Shown piece after piece: positions 43,371-50,976 of a stretch of DNA of 64,000 nucleotides. Numbering within the stretch: the first letter of the stretch is position 1; each line of letters begins with the position of its first letter. The translations under genes and the position numbers were made by a program. Source of the DNA: JAXGPP01 sp040766885. GTDB lineage: Bacteria > Planctomycetota > Planctomycetia > Pirellulales > Thermoguttaceae. The notes below the pieces were generated by a model, which saw only the letters and a program-made list of their open reading frames with translations, was not told where the DNA came from and ran no database searches. The stretch lies in NCBI GenBank assembly GCA_040766885.1, contig JAXGPP010000027.1, positions 28,141 through 92,140 on the forward strand, given 5' to 3'.

Positions 43371-45134
43371 ATGAAGAAAGCTTCCCGTTCGACTCGACGC
43401 TCCACCACCTCCCGTCGCCCGCGCAGCCGATCCTCCGGACACGTCGCCCGCCGCGGCCCGGCCGCGCTGCGGTCCTGGACCACCGGCGCGCTGCCGATCG
43501 TCGAGGACTTCCTCCAGCGGATGAAGCTCGAAGCGCTGCTCGCCGAGTTCCTCCCTGGCGACGATCGCCGCACCAAGATCCCCACCGCCCGCGCGGTGGT
43601 GATCCTCGTCAAGCAGATCCTGCTCTCCCGCACGCCGCTGTATGCCGTGGGCGAGTGGATCGCGGGACACGATCCGGCCGGCCTCGGACTGAAGCCGGAA
43701 CAAGTGGCCGCCTGGAACGACGACCGCGGCGGCCGGGCCCTGACGGCCCTCTTCCGCGCCGACCGGCCGTCGCTCGTGCTGGCCCTCATGCGCCACATCG
43801 TGCGCCAGTTCGACCTCCATCTCGACGAGCTGCACAACGACTCGACCACCGTCTCCTTCTGCGGCCTGTACGCCAGCGCCAGCCAAGGGGCCGCCCGTCA
43901 CGGCAAGCCGACGGTGGCCATCACCTGGGGCCACAACAAGGACCATCGCCCCGACCTCAAGCAACTGCTGTATATCCTCACCGTCACCCGCGACGGCGGG
44001 GTCCCGGTGGCCTTCCGCGTGGCCAGCGGCAACGTGACCGACGACCGCACCCACGTCGAGAGCTGGGACTTGCTCTGCCAGTTGGCCGGCCGGCGCGACT
44101 TCCTCTACGTGGCCGACTGCAAGCTGGCCACGGTAGAGAACATGAACTACATCGCCCAGCGCGGCGGCCGCTTCGTGAGCGTGCTGCCGCGCACCCGTCG
44201 CGAGGACGGCGACTTCCGCCAGCGGCTCCGCGCCGGCCAGGTCGCCTGGGAGCCGCTCGGGGACAAGGCCGACGATGAGGGGGAGGTGGTCGATCATTAT
44301 GCCGTCGTTTCGCCGCCGGAAGCGCTTCCCGAAGGCTATCGGCTGTGGTGGTACTCGAGCACCCGCAAGGCTGAGCTGGACCTGGCCGCCCGCGGCCGGC
44401 GGCTGGCTCAGGCCCAGCAGGAACTGCGTGACCTGCAACAGCGGCTGCGGTCGCCACGGTCGCGGCTGCGGGAGGAGGCGAAAGTACTCGCCGCCGTGGC
44501 GGAGATCCTCGACCGCCATCAGGCCGCGACCTGGCTCCGGGTGCAGATCGACCAGCGTGTGGAAGAGACCTTCCGCCAGAGCCGCCGCGGACGTCCCGGC
44601 AAGGACACCACCTACGTCCGCGAGGAGTCGGTGCGCTTCGATCTGGAGTACACGATCGACGAAGCCGAGCTGGCCCGGGAGCGGCTTACCGACGGCCTCT
44701 TTCCCCTCGTGACCAACGACACGCAACTCGACGCCCGGGAGGTGCTTGAGGCCTACAAACGGCAGCCGCCGATCGAACGCCGCTTCGAGCAGCTCAAGAC
44801 CGATTACCGCGTGGCCCCGGTGTTCCTCAAGGACGTGGCCCGCATCGAGGGCTTCCTCTGCGTCTACTTCTTCGCGCTATTGGCGGAGTCGCTCATCGAG
44901 CGTGCGCTGCGGCAGGCGATGCGCGACCACGGCCTGGCGGCCCTGCCGATGTACCCCGAGGACCGCGACTGCCGGCGCCCCACGGCGCGTCGCCTGTTCG
45001 ACCTCTTCGACCCCACCCAGCGTCACGTCTTCACCCGTCCCGGCAGCGAACCGATCCAATTCACCACCAAACTCTCCCCGCTCCACCGTCAACTCCTCCG
45101 CCTCCTCTCCCTACCCGTCACGCTCTACCGCTGA
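43371..45134 (+). CDS. IS1634-family (DUF4277-containing) transposase
   Basis: The 587-residue protein has a basic N-terminus, a DUF4277-like region (ALPIVEDFLQRMKLEALLAE, ARAVVILVKQILLSRTPLY) and a DDE domain: HNDSTTVSFCG, YVADCKLATVEN, and YKRQPPIERRFEQLK carrying the Y-x2-R-x3-E-x6-K signature. GGAAAGG precedes the ATG at 43371. The frame is intact. Confidence 0.92.
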   Translation: MKKASRSTRRSTTSRRPRSRSSGHVARRGPAALRSWTTGALPIVEDFLQRMKLEALLAEFLPGDDRRTKIPTARAVVILVKQILLSRTPLYAVGEWIAGHDPAGLGLKPEQVAAWNDDRGGRALTALFRADRPSLVLALMRHIVRQFDLHLDELHNDSTTVSFCGLYASASQGAARHGKPTVAITWGHNKDHRPDLKQLLYILTVTRDGGVPVAFRVASGNVTDDRTHVESWDLLCQLAGRRDFLYVADCKLATVENMNYIAQRGGRFVSVLPRTRREDGDFRQRLRAGQVAWEPLGDKADDEGEVVDHYAVVSPPEALPEGYRLWWYSSTRKAELDLAARGRRLAQAQQELRDLQQRLRSPRSRLREEAKVLAAVAEILDRHQAATWLRVQIDQRVEETFRQSRRGRPGKDTTYVREESVRFDLEYTIDEAELARERLTDGLFPLVTNDTQLDAREVLEAYKRQPPIERRFEQLKTDYRVAPVFLKDVARIEGFLCVYFFALLAESLIERALRQAMRDHGLAALPMYPEDRDCRRPTARRLFDLFDPTQRHVFTRPGSEPIQFTTKLSPLHRQLLRLLSLPVTLYR

Positions 45135-45201
45135 ACTTCCCCACCCTGCGATATTCGGAGAATATGGGATGCAGTTGTGCGGAAAGAACGCAGGATCGTT
45201 C

Positions 45202-45654
45202 ATGAATTACGCAATTCGGTCGTTAATAAAGATCGGCAACCACTTTGTGCCAGTGGAGGATGTCACTCCGAAGACTATAGATGCAGATTACGTCGAAGGC
45301 GCAATTGTATGGAGTGTTGGCGACGTTCACTTGCTGTCCGAGACTCATTGGGACCTAGTCGATCAACTATGGGCCTACATGATCAACGGGGTTGTCGAGC
45401 TTCACGAGAGCGGGACGTTCGAGACCTACTTCCCCGACCAACCGCTCCGTCTGGGCTTCATTCGTCGAGATGCTAATCGCGTTGAAGTCGTGATCGGCGA
45501 AAAGAAATACATCGTGGATCGTGAACTGTTTCTCGCGTCCTTGGTGGATGGTGGAAAACACTTCTTCACGAAGATGCAGGAACTCGTGCCGAATCGCAAG
45601 GACACGTGGCGACGATATCTCGATCGAATCGATTCTTTAGCAACCGTCTTGTAA
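45202..45654 (+). CDS. Candidate immunity protein for the EndoU-like toxin
   Basis: The 150-residue soluble protein begins MNYAIRSLIKIGNHFVPVED. AGGA within the right-hand target duplication serves as its ribosome binding site, so the IS insertion spared its start. Without the IS, the gene would begin 21 bases after the toxin stop at 42918, as expected of a toxin-immunity pair. No family is recognised. Confidence 0.6.
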   Translation: MNYAIRSLIKIGNHFVPVEDVTPKTIDADYVEGAIVWSVGDVHLLSETHWDLVDQLWAYMINGVVELHESGTFETYFPDQPLRLGFIRRDANRVEVVIGEKKYIVDRELFLASLVDGGKHFFTKMQELVPNRKDTWRRYLDRIDSLATVL

Positions 45655-45790
45655 CGAGTGTTCTGTTGCTTCAGATGTGGCATCTGCGGCCGCCGACTAC
45701 ACGGCGACGTCGGCCCCCTATTCACTGGCCGTCTTGCGGGATTTGACGATGGATAACCCGCCGCCTGAAACTGTCGCCCCTGCGAGGCTG

Positions 45791-45884
45791 GAGGCACGGG
45801 GGATGGAATCTGGTGCCCAGGGGCTTGCGCCCCTGGCTATGAACGGTCGCCCCTCCGGGGCGGGTTGTGACGCCGGAGTCACGC
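45791..45884 (+). repeat. Hairpin-rich dispersed repeat, copy A
   Basis: Contains CCAGGGGC-TTGC-GCCCCTGG followed by CTATGAACGGT and CGCCCC-TCC-GGGGCG, two adjacent hairpins. Related copies lie at 48829-48923 and 50572-50632. Confidence 0.8.
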
Positions 45885-45922
45885 GTGGACCTGTTCCGTT
45901 TTTCCCGTATGCCGGTTGAGGT

Positions 45923-46141
45923 TCAGGCAGGGCGGTTCTCTGCCAGTTCCACGTCGATGTATTGGTACAGTTCGCCGGTGCAGGGGCAGAGTTCCAGGCG
46001 ATACTGAATCTCGCGTCGCATCTTCTCCAGGGCTTCTTCCCGTGACTCGGCCGTAAGCTCGACCGTGTCCACGTCCGGACCGGAGTGCCGGATCAACCAC
46101 TGATCGTGTCCAAGCGGCGACAATGTGCAGACAAAGCGCAT
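45923..46141 (-). CDS. Small conserved-type hypothetical protein
   Basis: The 72-residue acidic protein begins MRFVCTLSPLGHDQWLIRHS, followed by ESREEALEKMRREIQYRLEL and CPCTGELYQYIDVELAEN. The beta-beta-alpha-beta pattern recalls HicB-like small folds, but there is no partner toxin next to it. The internal ATG at 46141 is preferred to a start at 46225. Function unknown. Confidence 0.55.
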   Translation of the reverse strand: MRFVCTLSPLGHDQWLIRHSGPDVDTVELTAESREEALEKMRREIQYRLELCPCTGELYQYIDVELAENRPA

Positions 46142-46570
46142 GGGTATAAGGCCTCGAGATAAACGCGGCGTGACGGACAGTTCCGGTGCCGAGGACCGGG
46201 CACAGCGGACACCCGTCGGAATCATATCAGACTCCCCGCCCCAGCGAATATGGCGTGATCATCCGGTGAATCACCGCGCTTACCGCGGATGGGATAACAG
46301 GGGAAGTCCCTCTCGTCACGTGCGTACTATCCCAGGCGTTTGATCGGGTGGTGGTTCTCAAATTCGGGCGCATCTCTGCTTCCTTCTACAATGGACATAG
46401 AAGGCAGAGCGGGATCGGCCGCGAACTCGGCCAGGCAGCCCTGGCCAACTACACCGAACTGAAGACAAGTGACCGCGAGCCTGGCGTGAAGCCGGGCAGC
46501 GGCATTGAAGAAAGCAACAGGTGGCGACACGACCTGGCAGTGTCTCCACGATAGTCTGAAAGGTACAGCG
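46142..46570 (+). other. Intergenic region upstream of the arginine pair
   Basis: About 430 bases. TACAAT at 46387-46392 might be a -10 element for the arginine genes, with only a poor -35. Nothing else is recognised. Confidence 0.3.
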
Positions 46571-47938
46571 ATGGTTTCCGTCACGCAATGGACGCCGGAA
46601 CAAGCAGTCGCAGCAGGCGCGTGTGTCGAGGAGATCCAGGTTCGCGGCCATATCATCGACAGCCTGATCCTGCCCAAAATCCTCGATCGCATATGTGCCG
46701 GCAACGGGACGTTTCGCATCAAGGAGATTGCGATCGGGCAGACTCCCGCGGATGCGAGCTACGCGCTGTTGGATGTCTATGCGGCCGACGCAGCGTCGCT
46801 GCGGCGAATCCTCGCCGAGATCGCCGACCACGGCGCCGCCCCTACGGCGAGCCGGGACTGCGTTCTTGAAACGGCTGATCGCAACGGCGCTTTTCCGGAG
46901 GGCTTCTACAGCACCACCAACCAACGGACCGAAGTCCGCCTGGACGGCACGTGGGTCGCCGTGGACGACCAGAAGATGGACTGCGGGATCCTCGTGAATG
47001 TCGAGCGACGCTCCGCGCGCTGCATACCCGTGAGCGATGTGCGCAAAAACGATGCCATTGTGGTGGGCCGCGGCGGTATTCGCATCTTTCCCGAGGAGCG
47101 GACGCGCCGCCCGGGCGAGTTCGGGTTCATGGCCAGCGAAGTGTCCACCGAGAAACCCAAGGCGGCGGCCATCCGCGCGATCGCGCACGAGCTATTGGCC
47201 CACCGGCCTCCACGGGGCCGTACAGCCATCGTCGCCGGACCGGCTTTGGTGCACACCGGTAGCGGCGAGTTTCTCCAGCGGTTGATCCATTCAGGGTACG
47301 TCGACGTGCTCCTGGCCGGCAACGCGCTGGCCGCGCATGATGTCGAGCACGCCATGTTCGGGACGAGCCTCGGCGTCCGACTGGAAGGTGGCGAGCCGGT
47401 CGAAGGGGGACACGCCCACCACCTGCGGGCGATCAATCGCGTCCGCCGGGCCGGCAGCATCCAGCGGGCCGTGGAGACGGGAGTCTTGACCTCGGGCGTG
47501 ATGCATGATTGTGTCCGCAAGGGGGTCGATTTCCTTCTCGCGGGGAGCATTCGCGATGATGGGCCGCTGCCAGATGTGATCACCGATGTGCTCGAGGCCC
47601 AGCGGCTGATGCGCGAGAAGCTCCGCGGCGTTACGTTTTGCCTGATGATCGCGACCACGCTGCACTCCATCGCGGTTGGCAATCTGCTCCCCGCCTGGGT
47701 CAAGGTCGTGTGCGTCGATATCAATCCCTCCACAGCGATCAAGCTGGCCGACCGCGGCTCGTTCCAGACGATGAGCCTGGTGACGGATGTCGCGCCTTTC
47801 ATGAGGGCACTTGTGGAAGAGCTATCAGCGCTCGAGTCGTCAGGCCACAGGACACAGCCGGCGATGTCACCAGCCCGAGTTGAAGCAAGCGTGGATAAAA
47901 CCGAGCACACCTGTTGCCAGCCGGAAACCGACCGATGA
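46571..47938 (+). CDS. Ornithine cyclodeaminase, LOR/SDH (TIGR00300) type
   Basis: The 455-residue protein matches the LOR/SDH-like family that forms the C-terminal half of cyanobacterial AgrE and the archaeal ornithine cyclodeaminases. Landmarks include VRGHIIDSLILPKILDRI, FYSTTNQRTEVRLDGTWV, DCGILVN, FGFMASEVSTEKP and TAIVAGPALVHTGSGEFLQRL, then SGVMHDCVRKGVDFLLAGSI. It would convert ornithine to proline and ammonia using NAD. GAAAGG precedes the ATG at 46571. The next gene supplies the other half of the AgrE pathway. Confidence 0.8.
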   Translation: MVSVTQWTPEQAVAAGACVEEIQVRGHIIDSLILPKILDRICAGNGTFRIKEIAIGQTPADASYALLDVYAADAASLRRILAEIADHGAAPTASRDCVLETADRNGAFPEGFYSTTNQRTEVRLDGTWVAVDDQKMDCGILVNVERRSARCIPVSDVRKNDAIVVGRGGIRIFPEERTRRPGEFGFMASEVSTEKPKAAAIRAIAHELLAHRPPRGRTAIVAGPALVHTGSGEFLQRLIHSGYVDVLLAGNALAAHDVEHAMFGTSLGVRLEGGEPVEGGHAHHLRAINRVRRAGSIQRAVETGVLTSGVMHDCVRKGVDFLLAGSIRDDGPLPDVITDVLEAQRLMREKLRGVTFCLMIATTLHSIAVGNLLPAWVKVVCVDINPSTAIKLADRGSFQTMSLVTDVAPFMRALVEELSALESSGHRTQPAMSPARVEASVDKTEHTCCQPETDR

Positions 47939-48801
47939 GGCAGTTGTCGCATTTCCTCATGTGTCCGCCGGACCATTACGGGGTGGAGTACGAGATCAAC
48001 CCTTGGATGGACCGTCGACGTTCGGCACGGAGCGACCTGGCTCTGCAGCAATGGTTGGCTCTGCGGCATTTGCTTGAGGAGCACGGTGCAAAGGTCTCCT
48101 GTCTGGCGCCTGTGGCCGGTTTGCCGGATCTTGTGTTTACGGCTAATGCGGGCCTGGTCAAGCGGAATATGGTGGTCCTTGCGCAGTTCCGGCCCGTGGA
48201 GCGACGTGGCGAGGAAGAGCATTTCCGACGATGGTTCGCCGAGCACGGCTTCCGCATCCACACACTTCCACGAGGCACATTCTTCGAGGGGGCCGGCGAC
48301 GCGATCTTCTGTGGCGACGTGCTATTTACCGGCTACCGGATGCGGAGCGACATCGTTGCCCATCGCTTGCTTGGGGAATTGTTGAAGTGTCGCGTGATTC
48401 CGCTGGAATTGGTCGATCCCCGCTACTATCACCTCGACACGTGCTTCTGCCCGGTCTCTCGCGACACGGCAATCTGGCATTCGCCGGCCTTCGACGCTTA
48501 CGGTCAACGGGTAGTGGAGGCGATGATCAAGGATTTGATCCCGGTCGATGAAGGGGAGGCGCGCCGGCTCGCCTGTAACGCGATCGTGGTCGGCGGAAGC
48601 GTGGTCACCAATTGCGGCTGCCCGAATCTCGGCCGAGAGTTGCGCGATCGCGGCTGGCAACACGTGGAGACGCCCCTGGACGAGTTCCTCAAGGCCGGCG
48701 GCAGTGCCCGGTGCCTGACACTCCCGCTGAGCGAAGAGCAGGGAGCCGAACGCAATGTGCTCGGCGACGCGATGTCTGCGGGCGGATGCCGGCAACCGTG
48801 A
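47935..48801 (+). CDS. Arginine dihydrolase (ArgZ-like, amidinotransferase fold)
   Basis: The 288-residue protein begins with FLMCPPDHYGVEYEINPWMD, the signature of cyanobacterial ArgZ/AgrE N-domains. It contains FTANAGL with Asn71 (the residue that distinguishes arginine dihydrolases from deiminases), FEGAGDAIF, YYHLDTCFCP (catalytic His) and the catalytic Cys in VTNCGCPN. It should convert arginine to ornithine, two ammonia and CO2. It overlaps the ornithine cyclodeaminase stop by ATGA. Together they would give arginine to proline in two steps. Confidence 0.85.
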   Translation: MRQLSHFLMCPPDHYGVEYEINPWMDRRRSARSDLALQQWLALRHLLEEHGAKVSCLAPVAGLPDLVFTANAGLVKRNMVVLAQFRPVERRGEEEHFRRWFAEHGFRIHTLPRGTFFEGAGDAIFCGDVLFTGYRMRSDIVAHRLLGELLKCRVIPLELVDPRYYHLDTCFCPVSRDTAIWHSPAFDAYGQRVVEAMIKDLIPVDEGEARRLACNAIVVGGSVVTNCGCPNLGRELRDRGWQHVETPLDEFLKAGGSARCLTLPLSEEQGAERNVLGDAMSAGGCRQP

Positions 48802-48828
48802 CGACATCGCGGCCCTGCGCCGCTGCGG

Positions 48829-48923
48829 GGGAGGCACGGTGACGGAATCTGATACCCAGGGGCTTACGCACCTGGCTATGAACGATCGCCCCTCCGGGGC
48901 GGGTTTTGACGCCGGAGTCGCGG
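48829..48923 (+). repeat. Hairpin-rich dispersed repeat, copy B
   Basis: Near copy of 45791-45884, sharing CTGGCTATGAACGATCGCCC, CTCCGGGGCGGG and GACGCCGGAGTC. The first hairpin is imperfect here. Confidence 0.8.
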
Positions 48924-49010
48924 AGCACCGCGAGATGCCGATTGGCATACGCGTGGAATGGCACAACCCGGCATGAATGCCGGGCCGAAGAGCCGCTGGC
49001 GCGGCGGAAG

Positions 49011-49266
49011 TCCCGTGAACGGGACTCAGGAGAAGAGGTTGTGGCGGGGCTCGCTGCGCTGGTCCCACCGTCGGGGCTTCGAGACGGCGCGAGGGGCATG
49101 TTCACGGCTTGACGCCGAGAGACATGGCACCCAGCGGAGGTCCCGTGAACGGGACTCAGGAAAAGAGGTTGTGGTGGGGCTCGCTGCACTGGTCCCACCG
49201 TAGGGGCTTCGAGACGGCGCGAGGGGCATGTTCACGGCTTGACGCCGAGGGACATGGCACCCGGCG
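49011..49266 (+). repeat. 130-bp tandem repeat, two copies
   Basis: TCCCGTGAACGGGACTCAGG begins copies at 49011 and 49141. Each continues through GAGGTTGTGG, GGTCCCACCGT, GGGGCTTCGAGACGGCGCGA and TTCACGGCTTGACGCCGAG to GACATGGCACCC. Differences are few. Each copy opens with the palindrome GTCCCGT-GA-ACGGGAC. A fragment of the same unit (CATGTTCACGGC ... GACATGGCACCCGGCG) reappears near 50690-50730. No gene lies in 48924-49307. Confidence 0.88.
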
Positions 49267-49307
49267 TTTATCAGGGCCAAGCTGGCCCTGCCACGGGGGG
49301 CGATGCG

Positions 49308-50405
49308 TTACCAGGTGACCACACACGCCGCGGTCGCACCGTGGTACCACAGCCAGGCGTCCGGATCGACGGGGCTCGATGTGCCGCCAGGGATTTGCGT
49401 CGTGTTCGCGGCCGAATCGGCGGCGATGGCCACGTTACCGAGCCGCACAATCTGGTAGCCGCCTTGAATCGCGATGTGGCTGGTCAATTGATAGGCGGCC
49501 GTGAAGTTGAGGTCGCCGACGAACGCCGTGGCTTCGTCGGTGCTGCTGTCGGACGAGACAATGGTCGACGTAAACACATTGTCCGCGTCGTTGTAGTATA
49601 CGCCGCCCTTTATCGCGCACGTAACGCTGAGCGGATTGCCCGGATCGGTGAACGCGATGCGGGTACCGATCTGCCCGCCATACATGTGATTGTTGTCATC
49701 CCAATTGGTGAACGTGGCCGGTGTGGCGATGTCGACGCGCAGCGCATCGTGCAACTCGACCCAGCGAAATCCCGCAAGGAACGTGACGCGGTCGCCAAAC
49801 GGCTGGTGGAGGTTGATTTCGGAACTGTCGAGCTCCGTTTCATAGCGGGCATTGATCGGTCCGCCACCCAGGATGGTCACGCCGATTCCCGCGATGCGGA
49901 ACGATGTGACGGTGGGAATGCCGAAGGTGTCCTCGGCCGATCGATCGTTGAAATAGCGTGCTTCCCAGATCAGTCCGCGATTCGTGCGGCGCATGATCGA
50001 CACATCCGGACCGGCGCCCGTTTCAAAATCAAAGTCGCTGCCATTGAGCAAGACGCCGGGCGTGCCCGTCGGTGGAGTCGCGATCACGGCGCGGTCCAAT
50101 CGCGAGCGCTGCAGGAAGACCGAACCGAAGGATACTGTCCACACCGGCTGACACCAGTCGTCGAGAGCGCCGCAGCAATCCCTGCCGTCGCGATCGGTGA
50201 TGCATTCACACGCGCCTGCGGCATGATCGATCTCGACCAGCGGCAGCCGGGACGTGGCCGCGCAGGCATCGAGATTGGAGACGCCCAACGCCGTCCATTG
50301 TTCGGCCGGTTCAGAGAAGGTGGTCGCGGGTTCAGCCATGGCCGCGCTGGCAATGGCTCCCAGTGCCCCCGCGGCAATCAACACGGCACGCAGCCTGGCA
50401 TCCAT
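49308..50405 (-). CDS. BBP7-family outer-membrane beta-barrel protein
   Basis: The 365-residue product has a signal peptide (MDARLRAVLIAAGALGAIAS, cleavage near AMA). An early Cys-rich loop, ACECITDRDGRDCCGALDDW, is followed by alternating aromatic strands: WTVSFGSVFLQRS, INARYETELDSSEINLH and VTFLAGFRWVELHDAL, the usual BBP7 landmarks. The C-terminal strand region is NFTAAYQLTSHIAIQGGYQI. Such proteins, abundant in planctomycetes, are predicted outer-membrane porins or surface proteins. Confidence 0.82.
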   Translation of the reverse strand: MDARLRAVLIAAGALGAIASAAMAEPATTFSEPAEQWTALGVSNLDACAATSRLPLVEIDHAAGACECITDRDGRDCCGALDDWCQPVWTVSFGSVFLQRSRLDRAVIATPPTGTPGVLLNGSDFDFETGAGPDVSIMRRTNRGLIWEARYFNDRSAEDTFGIPTVTSFRIAGIGVTILGGGPINARYETELDSSEINLHQPFGDRVTFLAGFRWVELHDALRVDIATPATFTNWDDNNHMYGGQIGTRIAFTDPGNPLSVTCAIKGGVYYNDADNVFTSTIVSSDSSTDEATAFVGDLNFTAAYQLTSHIAIQGGYQIVRLGNVAIAADSAANTTQIPGGTSSPVDPDAWLWYHGATAACVVTW

Positions 50406-50976
50406 CGCCCGATCCCTTCCGCTGGGAATTATCGCCGTCCTGGCCCGAAAGACGGTCCGGAGTCTTACAATCGGCTCTGGGGACTATCGTCGCGTCTTGA
50501 GTTTAGCCAGCAACTGTTCCTTGTTGACCGATGTCTTCTCGGCAATCGGTGAATGTGGACTATTCGTTACAGCCTACGCCCCTGGCTATGAACGATCGCC
50601 CCTCCAGGGCGGGTTCCAATGCAGAGTCGTGTCGCGCGATGCAGATTCACAAGCGGGCGGGCGTGTGCTCGGCCGCAAGATGCCGAGGCATGTTCACGGC
50701 CGAGGGCCGTGAGACATGGCACCCGGCGGAGATTGGGCCGCCTTGAGGCGGGACTACGAACGGCGGACGTGCGATTACTCGTCCGACGCGTCGAATCACT
50801 CGGTTCGATGCGACTTCCGACGCCTGTGCGCGTTCCGGAGCGTCTGGGGCTGGAATCGGTTACATGGGCCGTTACGCGAGGCGGGCCGGGCAAATACAAT
50901 GGTCTGGTCAGATGCCGGGCGGGATAGTCCGGCGAAGGTCAACGGGAGGATGCTCATTTCCGTGGGAGAACACGTG
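50406..50976 (+). other. Intergenic region with repeat copies
   Basis: About 570 bases. It holds the third dispersed repeat (50572-50632) and a partial copy of the 49011 tandem unit (about 50690-50730). The promoter of the sialidase-like gene should be here but is not evident. Confidence 0.4.
50572..50632 (+). repeat. Hairpin-rich dispersed repeat, copy C (partial)
   Basis: Shares CCCTGGCTATGAACGATCGC and CCCTCCAGGGCGGGTT with copies A and B; the 5' part of the element is missing. Confidence 0.75.

Larger units (their letters stand above)
42928..45189 (+). mobile_element. IS1634-type insertion sequence
   Basis: The 2262-bp element has perfect 19-bp terminal inverted repeats: GTTCTTTCCGCACAACTGC at 42928-42946 and its reverse complement at 45171-45189. 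It is flanked by an 8-bp direct repeat, GCAGGATC (42920-42927 and 45190-45197). It carries one complete transposase. GC content is clearly higher than in the cassette genes around it. It lies 9 bases after the toxin stop and upstream of the candidate immunity gene. Confidence 0.88.

Noticed and set aside
43984..44457. Minus-strand frames inside the IS1634-type element
   Set aside because: Shadows of the transposase; no motifs and strongly Arg/Pro/Ala-biased.
35592..45654. Whole region considered as a prophage
   Set aside because: No integrase, capsid, tail, portal or lysis genes. Only toxin/immunity-type fragments and two insertion sequences are present.
49011..49266. Repeat block considered as a CRISPR array
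   Set aside because: Only two 130-bp copies in direct tandem, with no unique spacers and no cas genes.
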